Shown: piece by piece, positions 12,388-24,938 of the stretch
Position numbering within the stretch: the first letter of the stretch is position 1
Layout: every line of letters begins with the position of its first letter
From: Luscinia megarhynchos
Taxonomy: Eukaryota > Chordata > Aves > Passeriformes > Turdidae
Direction: 5' to 3'
Assembly (NCBI GenBank): GCA_034336665.1
Contig: CM067569.1
Location: 7,478,820-7,542,819, forward strand
DNA length: 64,000 bases
Program-made: the position numbers and the translations under genes
The notes under the pieces: model-generated
Databases searched by the model: none
Told to the model about the DNA's origin: nothing
What the model saw: only the letters and a program-made list of their open reading frames with translations

Positions 12388-13889
12388 TGAATACATTATA
12401 AGTGCACTATGGAATTCCTTTTTCTAAAATTACATATTAATGCCTATAAATTACATATTGTATCAAAATGTTTTTTTAAAAAGTTAAATAATTTACTTAT
12501 TTTTGAAGGCATGTAAAAGGAACTGCTTCATGAACTAAGCATAAATATTTTAAGAATCAAAACTGTAAATGGAAGATAAACAGAACAAAACAAGTGCCAT
12601 GGTCCTCTCCCCATTCTCCAGAACGTGACAGACACGTTTTTCTGTTCCAAGGGGAATTCCTGCATTAGTGTGGATCTGGAATGGGCTTTTGAGCCAACCC
12701 CTGAGTGCCCCCGTGGACCAACCCTGCAGCTGAATTAGATGTGCTATGTTCACTCCTGACCCAGAGGGGCTGTCAGTCCATGGAACTAAACTAGAGTGAG
12801 TTCAAAGACAAAAAAAATGCATTCACTGAGCACGTCAGGTCCTCAGCACCACCTTGCCCAAGGGATGATCTGTTTGCCCCCACTGCTCACCAACAGAGAC
12901 AGAAGCTCCCAAAATTCCTTTCACCAAGTTTGTTTGAGGCATAGCAGACTCATTTACTGTGCACATATGTATTTGCACTTATTTTAAAAGCTCCTCCCAA
13001 GCCTTTTTTTGAACATAGGAATTGGGCCACCAAGGCAATTATTGCTCAATCACTTGACTTTTGCTATGTTGAGACAGTAATTAAATATCCCTCTGTATCC
13101 ACAAACCTCCTGCTTGTTGATCTTTCTTTGACAAGGGCACAAATATGTACAGTTCCCTAATTAGCAATCTAAACAGTGACCCCACGCTCTATTGTTTCTC
13201 TTCCAGTACTAACATGAACAACAATTTAACATATTCAGTAAAACAAACTGATAAAAAAAAGCTCTTTAATGAGGATATATGCAAAGAAAGCAAGTCTCAT
13301 ACCTCAGTTAATATTTTCAAGGTAGTACTGCAAAATTTCCTAGCAGATCACATTAACTGTTTTTCTAAGAACTGCTTTCCCAACACATTATTTACTATCT
13401 TTTTATTGGCAAATAGAGCCCATTTTAATTGATATTTTATAAAGCAAGCACAATCCTAAAATAAAAATAATTGAACAATTATTTTTCTAACACCATGACT
13501 TCAAATAGCAATTATTGTCACAGCAATTGATTTCTCTCATTGTATTTGACAAGAACATTGTGTTTATGATTATGATGTGCTGGGTTCAGCCATCCTTGTT
13601 TTAACTGGTATGCACATGACAAGCAGCTCCAAAGATTTCAACAGGATTATCTGAAGCACAAAGCATTGTAAACATAAAATTAGACGTCTGATATGTATGA
13701 CAGCAATATAATTTTTTAAAAAAATTTAATGATTAATTAAATTGCTATGAATCACAAAGTTTTATAAACATCATTATAAGTAGGACTATTTCAGTGATTA
13801 GCAATTCAGAGCAATTTTGGGAATGAAGCGTTTCAATTCCAAATTGAAATGTGTAAAGACTTGGGGGAAGGTAGTCTTGGCTAGCAAGG

Positions 13890-14170
13890 AAGTGGGACGT
13901 GCAAATTCCAGTTCATGGTGATGCAGTGTGTGGGGCAAGGGAACTAAATCCTGGCTGTGGAGCCACGACACTTCAGGCAGGAGTGCTGAATTCCTGCTCA
14001 GGGAGAGCCCTGGCTGGCACAGCCAGTGGAAGGCATGGCCCCCAAAGCCAGCATCACTTCCAGGTGACTCAGGAAATGCTTTTCCTATTCCTGCTTGTCA
14101 TGACAATACTCCCAGAACCAGCAGCTCCATGCACTGGCTCCCACACTCCATTTTCTGCAACTGATCAGAC
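13890..14170. other. GC-richer unassigned islet
   Basis: Around 280 bp of GC-richer sequence in the 14.2-kb intron allows plus-strand open frames in two frames (13899-14303 and 13928-14164). Neither has a domain, a credible start context or splice sites that I can support. It may be a decayed repeat. Confidence 0.4.
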
Positions 14171-17100
14171 AAGATCAGCAACCTTTTCCTTTTCAGCTAC
14201 AAAATGTCATTGTTGCACAACCCTAAATATGACAGGGCTTTTTCCATCAGCCTGGATCTATATTCCATTCTTTCCCCTCCACTCCAGTTTCTTTCTGAAT
14301 TAAAGGAACCCAAGGAAAATGTGAACCCTGTAATCCAAAAGCCACACAGAGGGCTCAGACACACAGTTATTGCTTTCCAAACTGCAAAGTTAAAGAAATG
14401 CCTGAATATGAGGTAAAGTATCTAGGATGGTATTTAAAACTCAAAGTATTACCAAAAATCATTTAAATGCAAATTTGTATTTATTTGTGTCTCAAATGGA
14501 ATTCACACAAGTTAAGCAACAAGTTTCAAGTTCATTTGAAACTAATTACACGGATAATTCTTCTTATCCAGATGACTGATTAGAACATTATTTTTTGATG
14601 CAGTCCTGAAAATCCATATATCCCCATAAATAACTCTTGCATAAAGTGTTTCATGAAAGTCACATAACTGCCCTTAAAATTCTCTTCTCACATGTCCACA
14701 ACTACCAAACTTATACAAAACAGATTAAGAGTTAATAAGAAATATATATCTGCCTTCTAATCTGGTTCTTCCAGGCTCAACACTGCATTTGGTAAGAATG
14801 CATGGAAAAGAATATCCACATGAGATTTATTTTACTTTGTCATGGTTAAAACCATGATACTACCAAAAGAATGTTGTAAGTCTCCAGAGGAGCACACTAA
14901 TATTAGAAACATCGTGAAATAATTTTGTTGAGTCAGAAAAGCAAAATGAAATAAAATGATAAATTAAGACTTCAGTAATGGTATTAATAAAGCTTTACAA
15001 TTTAAGCTCTGAATGCATAATGGGAAATGGGGAGATTGAAGTGTCAATGGTGTGAACTGCCTTTTATATTAATTATATTTTAAAGTAAGCAGCAGCAATG
15101 AAATATAAATATAATATGTATTAATTTGTTAGTCAGAATAGCTACTATTTTTGTGCTAAATAGTTTATTAATATATATTGAATACTGAAAACCAACTTAA
15201 TCCTTCCTCTCCCAAGGCAAAAACTCCCATAACAGTTTTAAATCATCTCTGACAAGTGCCTTTGCAAAGCCTGAGTTTATTGGTCTTTCCTGTACAATGA
15301 AACATCAAAAATCTCCTTGAAAATAAAGATGAAATAAATGTTTCAACAGTGAATTTGTAATTAGCAGAAAAATTATTATGAAAAAAAATTGGCATTTTTT
15401 CAGTGTATATATGTGCCACAATGTTATAGAGGATGAAGGGGAGTTTTAAATAACTTCATTCAATAAAATAATTATTAAAAAATAACTATAAAAAAGCACA
15501 TATACATTTTTTAGACTTCTATTTTCCTACATGCATAATTCATGCATATATCCACAAAGCTGTGGTTTTATGTTAAATATACCACAAGCTGCTACAGCAA
15601 AGCATGAATGAATGATCAATTACGCAAACAGTCTTTATATTCAACTAAAAAGAGAAAATGGATGCAATGCACACCAAAGTTCTATTGAGAGACCAACATT
15701 CCCATTTAATCTGCCAATCCCATATCAGACTAAAGTGGACCATGTAAAAGGACTCTGAAATATATTGCACAATAAAGCTCTAGATGCGAACTTTAACCCT
15801 TCATAGCTCTTCCTTTCACCTCTTTGAGGCAACAAATAAAAAAGATTTACAATCAAAGCCCTTTAATCTCATGTAGAATGAAATTAATCTCCACAAAATA
15901 AATAGAACATCACACCCATTAAGTGTGATTATGTTTCTTTTAGTCATGGAAAAGACTTTCACATTTCATATAATTTTATGGGTTTGCCCTTCATGGGTGA
16001 GGTACTCTATATTTCTCTCCGTAAGTGATGTTACATGTAAAAATAACCAAAAAAACCCCAACATATAAAATTTTTATATTTCTGTCCACTGAAATTTTGG
16101 ACAAAGTATGAAATACCAAATATTTCATGGGGTAGCTTTCCAGAAGAATTAGAAATTGAATATATTGTTTCTATTAAAAAATAGTTGTGCTTTCACTTTT
16201 GCTTGTTTGCAATGGTCTTCCTGATTTATGCTAATTTAGGATTTAAAATTAAGGTGGGGGGAGGCAAAGAAAGACTCATTTACTCTAATTACTGTCAGCT
16301 GGTGATTTAGGGAAGAAGAATTGTTGCCAATGCTAAATTTCAGCAGCCTTCCAAACCAAAAGATTCCCATTATTTCAAGAATATGTTTTCTATATTTTTT
16401 CAATATTTTTGCTCATTCTTAGTTTTCACTGCTCTCCCTAGTGCAGCTATTATTCTTTAATAATGCAACACAGAAATATCAAATATGTTTAGAAAGCCAC
16501 CATACCATGTCAGTATTGTTTAGACTGAAATATAATGAAGAAATTTAACACATACCAAAAAACTTTTCTGTTCAATCTGTAACATTTCCAATACTTTTTT
16601 CAAGGAGGTAAATATTCTCAAAGCAGTAGGTGTAAAATGTCATAACTTTCCTTATTATAAGTCCTGTTAAAATTAAATTTTCCTGAGAACAGAGCAAGGA
16701 TTTTTAGATTTCCAGGCCAAAGAAGCATCGTTCAAGAAGAATACTAAAAATTCTGTAATTGTACTGGATAAAGTATGTAAAGCCTCTGATTCCCCTAAAC
16801 CTCGTATTAGAATTTCAACTAATAAAGACTGAAAACATATTAGAAAAGAAACATAATTTTTCTAAGTGATGAGTGTTTTCCTAAAATATCATCAAAAATT
16901 ATTGAAAAATATTAAAACATAGAAAACTAACTATATAGAACATGATTTGGCCTCATATGAAGATTAAATTCAGATTAAAAAACTTAAATAGATTATATAA
17001 CTACTTTTTACTGTGTAATTCTTAGTGGCTTTTGGAGTCCACAGTAGAATTTCCACAATTTTGCTTCTTACTGACAAAGCTTACCACATCACTACCTTGG

Positions 17101-17284
17101 ATTCCAACAGATAAACTAGAAAGACCACAAAACATCCCACACAAAAGGTTTCATTGGGTACCAGGAAATTTTACTGGAATATTTGCACTAATATTCCAAT
17201 AGAGAAGATGAATTCCATTGAATTAAGACGTCTGTTCTAAAAAGTGAATAAGCAGATTTAATATTTTCAGACGTATGAAATTCA

Positions 17285-17495
17285 CAGCACAGCACGTGGT
17301 CTAGCCCTGTCTTTTCTCTCTTTCTGTGATTTATTACACTGAGCACAGGGACCTGGAATACTTCTGCCCTGCCATGAGGAGATTGCTCATTTCTTGGCTG
17401 TCACTCAGTGCCCAGCCCGTCACACCGGCCGTGCCTGCAGACACAAAGCTGCTTGTCACCCGCTGTAATGGACAGTGACACCACTGCCTGAAGGA
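17285..17495. other. GC-richer unassigned patch
   Basis: About 200 bp with several CpGs (around CCCGTCACACCGGCCGTG) lies in AT-rich intron. There is no open frame of note and no repeat that I recognise. Confidence 0.35.
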
Positions 17496-20400
17496 AAACA
17501 CTCATGTTTTTTACTTCCTCTATTTTTTTTGTTATTGTTTTCCTTCATCAGCTTTCACTCCACTTCACTGTATTCTTTACATCTGTGAGCAAACTCCTGA
17601 AGTTAACTTTGCAAGTGGTACATGTTGTAAGAAGACCGAATTCCTTCTCTTTGGAATTAAAATGGCAAAAGCAAAATTTCAAATCCATTTATCACAGATG
17701 AAAACCTGTTCAAGTTCTTTTGTTTAAAGTACAGTGGGCTGGACTTTCATAAAAAAGTGACCAGGATTAAGAAGTCTAGACGAAAAATTACTGTGAGCAC
17801 TGAAGCTGTTGAAGTCAAAGAAAACAACTGACTAAATGGACTTAAGAAAATACAATACAAAATGTAGGAAATCAAAACATAAACACTGTATGAATTATCT
17901 GTGATGCTTCTTAGGATACAAAATCCCATGCAACTGTAGAAAGATGCCCCTGAAAAGAGAAAATGTCAGAGCTTCAGGAGGTAAAATGAACACCTCTCAC
18001 TGCATTTGGTACATAAAGGAAGGGAGAATTCCAAGCCTTAAATGTACTGACTTCAAGGAAGGAAAAAGCCCACGCCTATTTTATACCAAACAGGTTCATT
18101 GGCCATCTTCAGATATCTGAGCAATTATTCTGTCTTTTTGAGGAACAGTCTGTTGAAATCAAAATATGGTGAGCATTACTACAATCACACAAGCTTCCAA
18201 ATGACTCCAAGGACAAACAGAAAGATGAAAAACAGGAGGAAAATAATGGAGAACCATTCTATTCACTGAAGGATTAAGTGACTCATCCCTTGTTTTGATG
18301 AGCAACTGATCCAGCAGTAATGGGGAATCTCCTCTGCCTGCAGGCCAATAACAAGTGACTGCCTTCTCCAGAAATATGAACACACCAAATAACTGCACAG
18401 TGATGACAAAGTTTCTGTGTGATTCAGAGAGCAGAAGACACAAAGCTACATTCAACAATTGAAAACAAATATTTAAAGAAAGGAAACCCACCAGGTCAAA
18501 TTGCCCACCACAGTACAGATGTGCTTTTTCCAGTGGAATTTCAATAGCTTTGTGCTTCTAAGTGAGGTGAAAACTTTTAATGTATCACTAAGTAAAAATC
18601 AATTTTATTCTAGCCCCAAAAGTAAAATCTATTTTGCTACAATAATTTGATTTTCATATTACTATAAAATATTCTAATTTGGATTTATAAGAGTTCTGGA
18701 TTTTCTGAGCTCCCAGCCATGGTGGACGTGATCTGATCCCAACAAAATTTTTGTCTTTCCCATGAAGATCAATATTGGATCTCATAAAGATAAGCATGCC
18801 AAAATCCAGCATTAATTTACCAGCTTTCATTTTAACAGAAACAAAAGATGAAGGCAGGGATACAGACCAAAGGATGCTGGTAAAGAGCAGGAGTTCCTCA
18901 TTGCAAAGTCACCCCCAGGGCGGTGGATTCGAGCACTGCAGCTCTCAGGAGCTCAGACTCAATCTGCTGAAATGCAGCCACCCCCTCCCACTGCAGGGAA
19001 CACAACTGAAGGGACTGCTCAGAGATTCTAGCACACAGCCCTGCAAATGGAGTTAATAATCTGGTTCTTCAGCATCTGCTGCAATTCCTGTTGTAGCTCA
19101 TGCTCATCTTTACCAAAATACCCATCCTCTCCTTCTGCAATAAGCACTGGGTATATTTTGAATATTGTTTTTTCTTACTTATAGTGCTCACAGAAAGAAG
19201 CAACAGAGAGAACGTACCATAATTTTTCATGGAATTTCTTAAAGCACACGCAAAAGAAGGATTTTCAAACTTTCAGAGTCCATGTTGTGAACAATGGTCT
19301 ACTTATTAAACCTGGATATGCTGTAATTTATGACAGTATGGAGAGATATTACGAAAGTGACTAAAATATTCTATTAAATCAGTCAGGTTCACCCAAAGTA
19401 CCAGAGGCAAGGAAATAGTAGTTCTGGGAGTTCAGAGAACATGCCTGCTGAGTTAGTAGTTGGTACCATGCATCTGAAAAAGGCTTTAAAAACATAGTTC
19501 TGGCAATAGCACTTGCTTATCATTTCCTATCATGAGTTTATTAACAGCTAACCTTTGTCATCTCCACCAATTTCATGCTTGCCTGGTTTTTGATTATGAG
19601 ATTTAACCACATTTCTTACCAGAACTTATGCTTCAGATTCTTAATACGAATAATTATCTGGGAATTGCTTGAGTACTGTTATAAATGCTGTTATAATGTT
19701 TATAATTTTATTTAAAAGCAGGTAGAGAAATCAAGTGTTTCTTAGCTCTCCACTTAGGATTTACTCATATAATAGAAAATAAAAACTAACAATTATTGAA
19801 CAATGGATGTTACATGTGATCTAACGAAGCAAATAGAGTTTTCAGCAACTAAAGCTACTTCATATACCTTCATGAAATGTCTAAAATGTCCTGGCACCAT
19901 TTAGCTAAATCCATATATTCACATAAGACTTGAAAACACTGACAATTTCTTTATCAATTAGAGTTTGAAACTAAAAAAAAGTGCCAGGCTTTAGGATATT
20001 GTGGGTTTTAGTGGTCAAGGTAATACAAAAATATACTTTCTTTAACTGTGCATACTGAATTTCTTCAGTGTAAGAAAGATCATTCACATTTGCTGCCTGT
20101 GAAATTTTCCAATGAGATCTGTACTTCTTCAAAGAAGGTGGAAAGAAAAAAAGGCACAAACTGCTCAATTTGTGTGATGGCTAAAAAGTCTCCAAGGCAC
20201 TGAGCACAGCAGCACAGATCCCACACTCTCTATAAGACAGTTTGGAATCTGTTACTACTCTTACAGTGCATTTTTATTCTTAGAGAAAAGGTCACTGAAC
20301 CAGTAGCTGCAACAAAACCTTCCAGTAGAAAAAGAATGAAATTAAATAGGGTAGGGGTTTTTAACAAGGCATGGCATGGTCTGAAGCACTACAGTTTCAA

Positions 20401-22394
20401 TAATATTCTGCTTATTTTTTTCAATATAACTTCTATTTATTTTTATCTAAAACATTTTTGTTCTAGGATATACAGTATCAGTATCTTGGCGGATCAAGCA
20501 TTAATTGCAGACCTAATCATAGATTTTGTGCTTTATTATGTATAGTTTCAAATAAAGTCCTTACAGAACAATACTTTTAAAAGAGTTCATCTTGATACAT
20601 TAGGACAGTTCTAAAAATGCCTAATTTGATGTTTCTGATTCAAGCAGCAAAATGCCCATTTCATCTGTCAGTCTGGAACACAAAACCTATAAACGAACAG
20701 TTTTTAACTACACTTTTGCCTGGTTGTTGAATAGCTTTTATTGTCAAATGGGTCTATTTGCTGCTTTGGCCAGGAAGGGTGAACAGCATTTTGTCACATC
20801 CTCAGAAATAGAAGTATAATACTGGATGGGAGAAATGCAAAGGCATGTTTATCAAAGCATGTTGAAATCCATTTTGTTATCAAGCACATTCAAATTGTCT
20901 TTAAACACAATTATTTTCTCTATCAATAATCTTAGTAAATACAGTCAAGGTTATTACTGTTACCACCATGATTTGCCACAATCACAATACACCTCATTCC
21001 TGTTCAGTAAACAAACAAACCTGAATCCACACAAAACAAGAAACAAACAAACTCTTATTAAAATTATTATTTTAGGCTACAAACTGTTGGCATCCTAGCT
21101 GTGCATTTACCCAGAACAAACTGCATGGGGCAGACCATGACACCAGGAGGGACAATGCCATGAACCCACAGAGGTGGCTGCACCACCACAGAGCCTGTAG
21201 TTCACCTTTTCTAAGGGGGCACAGAGCACCAACAAACTCCTCTTAGTTTACTTCTGCTATTTGCCACAGGATCCCTCAATTCTGTTGTACTTGGACAGAC
21301 TTTGCTTTCTTCTTTATGGGTTTGTAATCTAAACCTTTGCATAATCATCAACAATTTCAGAGCTGTTGTCTCCTCGTGGAAAAAAAAAAATATAAAAAAA
21401 TCAAACGCCCAAAACACCACTGGACTGATGTTTAGGCAATCAGTATTTTTTTGCTCTGTTTGTGGTGAATGAGGAGAAATGGGATATTTTATATCACCTA
21501 CTAAACTCTTCATCAGCCAATGCCCTGGGTACAGAAAACTTCAGGCTCTGTTCATTTCTGTGTCCTTTTTGGTAACAGCAATAAACAGAATTTGGACGAT
21601 CCACTGATTCTTTAGGTACAGTTCCTCAGAGCACAGTGATTAAAGCCAACAGAGAAGCCCTACTGTGAACTTGTGAAATAAAATCATGGCCATTCTAGAA
21701 ACACAGAAAGTCTGATGAACACACCTGTCTGTACTATTCTTATTCTGACACTGTTCTTATTCTTATTCATGGTTATTGGGAAATACCTTCCCAGCAAGAT
21801 TTCAAAGCACTGCAACTAACCCATGTATATTCAAGTTTGTGACATTTTATAAGATAGCTGAACTTTTCAGAAGTCTTTCAGTGGAGTTTTGTTCACATTC
21901 TAGAAAACTTGTTCATTTGCAATTGAAGCTCATCTCTGCATTGCTGCCAGAACCAAATCTCAGGCATCAGCTACTGCCTTTCACAATTAATCTCTAACAC
22001 ATGAAAGCATTAGCACTGACGTGCTGTGCTTTATTAAAAATAACAAGCTATTGAACAGAGCCATCATTTAAATAATTCCATAAAAGTGTTTATAGAAAAA
22101 TCACACACATGAATTAGTTGAGTTTAGTTGGCTTTTCTTAATCACTCTAATATATGGCACAAACCCAGCTAATCTTTAGGAGGTGTGAAGACTGTACCAC
22201 TGAATATGAAATACACAATTATATAATGTAAGATTCCAGCTGCTGACGTTAATTGGCCAGGACTCTACACTGGTGCAAATTACAGAACACAGTCTGAAGT
22301 TTCAGAAGTTTCACAGATTCAGAAGCTGATTAAGATACTGGTTTGATGGTAGAGTCATCAAAATTTCAGTCAGAAGACAAAAAAAGCAATTTAC

Positions 22395-22456
22395 CTGAAG
22401 AAGGTGACAAAGAACTGCACCAGATCCATGATAGTATTGTGCTGTGAGAAGGCAAT
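22395..22456 (-). CDS. ATRNL1: ATRNL1 internal exon D (start of transmembrane helix)
   Basis: This exon has 62 nt: 20 codons plus two nucleotides. It reads IAFSQHNTIMDLVQFFVTFF, followed by AG that joins a T from exon E to make Ser. The acceptor is TTTTATTTGCAG and the donor CAG|GTAAAT. The second half (LVQFFVTFF) opens the single membrane-spanning helix, so the helix is split between exons D and E. It sits alone between introns of 35.4 kb and 14.2 kb. The size is far too small for an ORF search to pick up; I found it from splice sites and the family motif. Reading on into the intron gives an in-frame TAA as the second codon spanning the donor. Confidence 0.95.
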
Positions 22457-24902
22457 CTGCAAATAAAATAGAAGTAAATTACAACATTTTCAGACTCAAC
22501 AGCTCTTTTTAGACGAGGGCTTTATGGCTGCATGGATGATTACTTTCAAGTGTCATTTCAGTCTAGTCTGCACACACCTGCATTTATGATAAAGTGAGAT
22601 GAGCAACTAATTCCCATATCCTTGCTGGTATCAAAATACAAACAATGGAATATAATACTTTTACTGAAGTTAATAGAAATATCCCCTTAATATGAACAAT
22701 AAAAACAATATGAAAAACTATTAAGAAATCATATTGTTATAAATTGTCTTGTTTATAGTCAACTGTTTTGACCAACACCATCTTCCATTTTAATAACAAC
22801 ACTGAAACAAGGTTTTAGAGAAGACAAACAACATATAGTGCTTAAAATTAATGGATTCAAAATATTTTAATTGTATAATATTAAAATTAATGCATATGTT
22901 AATTTAATTTTTAAAAAAGATAAATCTGGTCCGTAATAAAACTGTTCCAAAGCAAATTACTTTAAAGACAAAGTAATAAATATTCTTTTGGGCTACATTT
23001 TTATAGCCTCACCAGAATATACATTAGTTCAGCTCCTTGCTGTAATTTTTTGTGAGTATTTAAGAATTATCTCTAAGTCAGCATACACATAGAGACTTTC
23101 ACACTTGCATGCAATACTGACTAAAATTATTTTTGTAAGTATTTTTTGCTAATGTTAAAAACACTACTTAATATTTATGTTATATCTACAAATATCCATA
23201 AGTCCCTGTCTTGCTCTGTTTTTCAGTCTATAATTATCAAACTAAAGATACAGGGAATCCTCTACTTTGAACTGTACAAAGTGTTTATCTAACTAGATTT
23301 ATACTCCTTTCAAATAATTGTTGGGTTTAGAAATCTTTGTGCATTTAAGATCTGATCTCTACTAGTAATTGCACCAAATTACTCTGAATCCCTTTCATAC
23401 CTTCTTGTGAACTTTTGAAATGATAATTCATGATAATTCCTGATACTCAAGAATTTACTTTTTTTTTTCTTTTAGGCTAAAGCTATACCATGTCTTGTGC
23501 CAGCCAAACACAGCTAAATATAGATCAATTACCTAAAAGATAACATCTGAGAAAAGACCATAAGACTTCTTTGGCCCAATATAAAGTGCATCCCAAGCAT
23601 AAACAATTGTTTAAGTATACCTTGAACAAAAATCGAAAGCTTTCTAAATTAATTTTTTATATTTTAAATGCTGTCTGGATTTACTTCAAATATTATTTAG
23701 TACTCAAATTCACAGAATATTCCCATACTTTAGGTGATGAACTAGCACAAGGACAAAAAAATCATGCCAGTTTTGATAGAGTTCACCTTCTGTGACCTAT
23801 TGAAATGCTCTTTGTTGAAGGAGCATTTAGATTTTGCATTGCTATAATTATTTTCATTCAAGGTGTCAGAAATCTTTAAGAGCCTCTGTGAGTCTAGAAA
23901 CAACTCCAATGTGCAATCAAACCCCACAATCTGATCTCAATCATACCAGCTAAGTTTTACCTTTTAAAATAAATTTTTAAGAAACTATACTGCCTCTATT
24001 TCTCCTTTCTAACACACAACAAAAATTAAGTAAGCTGATCTACAATATTTCAATGATTTTATATCATTATCAATAATTAAATTATCTGCATAGTCCAAAG
24101 CTCAGTGATACAAAGTTTTTGCACAAAAATGGACACAAAAGGAATTATTCCATATTTTCCAACTTCTATTAAGCTAATAATCTACTCAAGATAAGTGCAA
24201 AGTTCTACTGCTTGTGTCCATGCTTGGAAATTAAGGAAGAACATCTCTCTGTGAGACTTGCTCAGTTGGTTGTATGGATTTTCCTGAAAGAACTCACACT
24301 TTTAAACCAGAAACACAGAAAGTTTCATCCCAAAAGTAATTCCCAATTTTAATCAAACATCTTCTAATAATTACATTAGAGTTCATGTTTAAAAGATGAA
24401 CTACAGTGTTTTCTGAACAATATCATGAATCTTTGACTAGTTTCAACACAGAATATTAACAAAAAGAATACATATTTTAATTATAAGTAGACCACAAAGA
24501 AGGAAGTAAATGTCACCAACCTAGGACTGATACAAAAGAACCATAATACAATTAAAAAGATTTATTTCCATTGGGGTTTCATATAGATATGAATGTAATT
24601 GTCTTTTTGCTTATGCCTATACCAGATAAGGCACAAGAAAAGAAAAGTTCTTTCAACTCAAGATTTTCACTTTGGACTTAAAGATACTGGAGACAATATC
24701 TCCTTTGTTAATTTGTATCATACCTTAGTAGTTTTCAGTTCCCCCAAAACATCTCAAAAATTTGTGGATCCCACAAACATGATGTCTGGCTTCTCTTACA
24801 AATAAGGAAAAAGATAAATATCCTTTCCAACATTTCCTATGGAACAGAATCAAGTGCTGGAACATAATTTTTTATACTAAAGGATAACCTCTATGAGCTA
24901 TT

Positions 24903-24938
24903 GCTATTATTATCATTACTGTTATTGTTGTTGTTGTG
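24903..24938 (+). repeat. Imperfect (ATT)n/(GTT)n microsatellite
   Basis: Triplets of ATT and then GTT run for about 36 bp with two interruptions. Confidence 0.75.

Larger units (their letters stand above)
8151..22394 (-). other. ATRNL1: ATRNL1 intron between exons D and E
   Basis: This 14.2-kb intron interrupts the transmembrane helix within a Ser codon (phase 2). It carries an ancient CR1 ORF2 relic in antisense orientation (about 10.17-10.56 kb), a GAA-rich patch near 8.71 kb, an 18-bp tandem duplication at 12354-12387 and unassigned GC-richer patches near 13.9-14.2, 17.3-17.5 and 18.9-19.05 kb. Open frames of up to about 130 codons in it have no recognisable domain. The rest is AT-rich sequence in which I see nothing specific. 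Confidence 0.9.

Noticed and set aside
13899..14303. 134-codon plus-strand open frame in a GC-richer islet
   Set aside because: GC-richer DNA has fewer stops. There is no domain, and a second open frame overlaps it in another frame, as expected of non-coding sequence.
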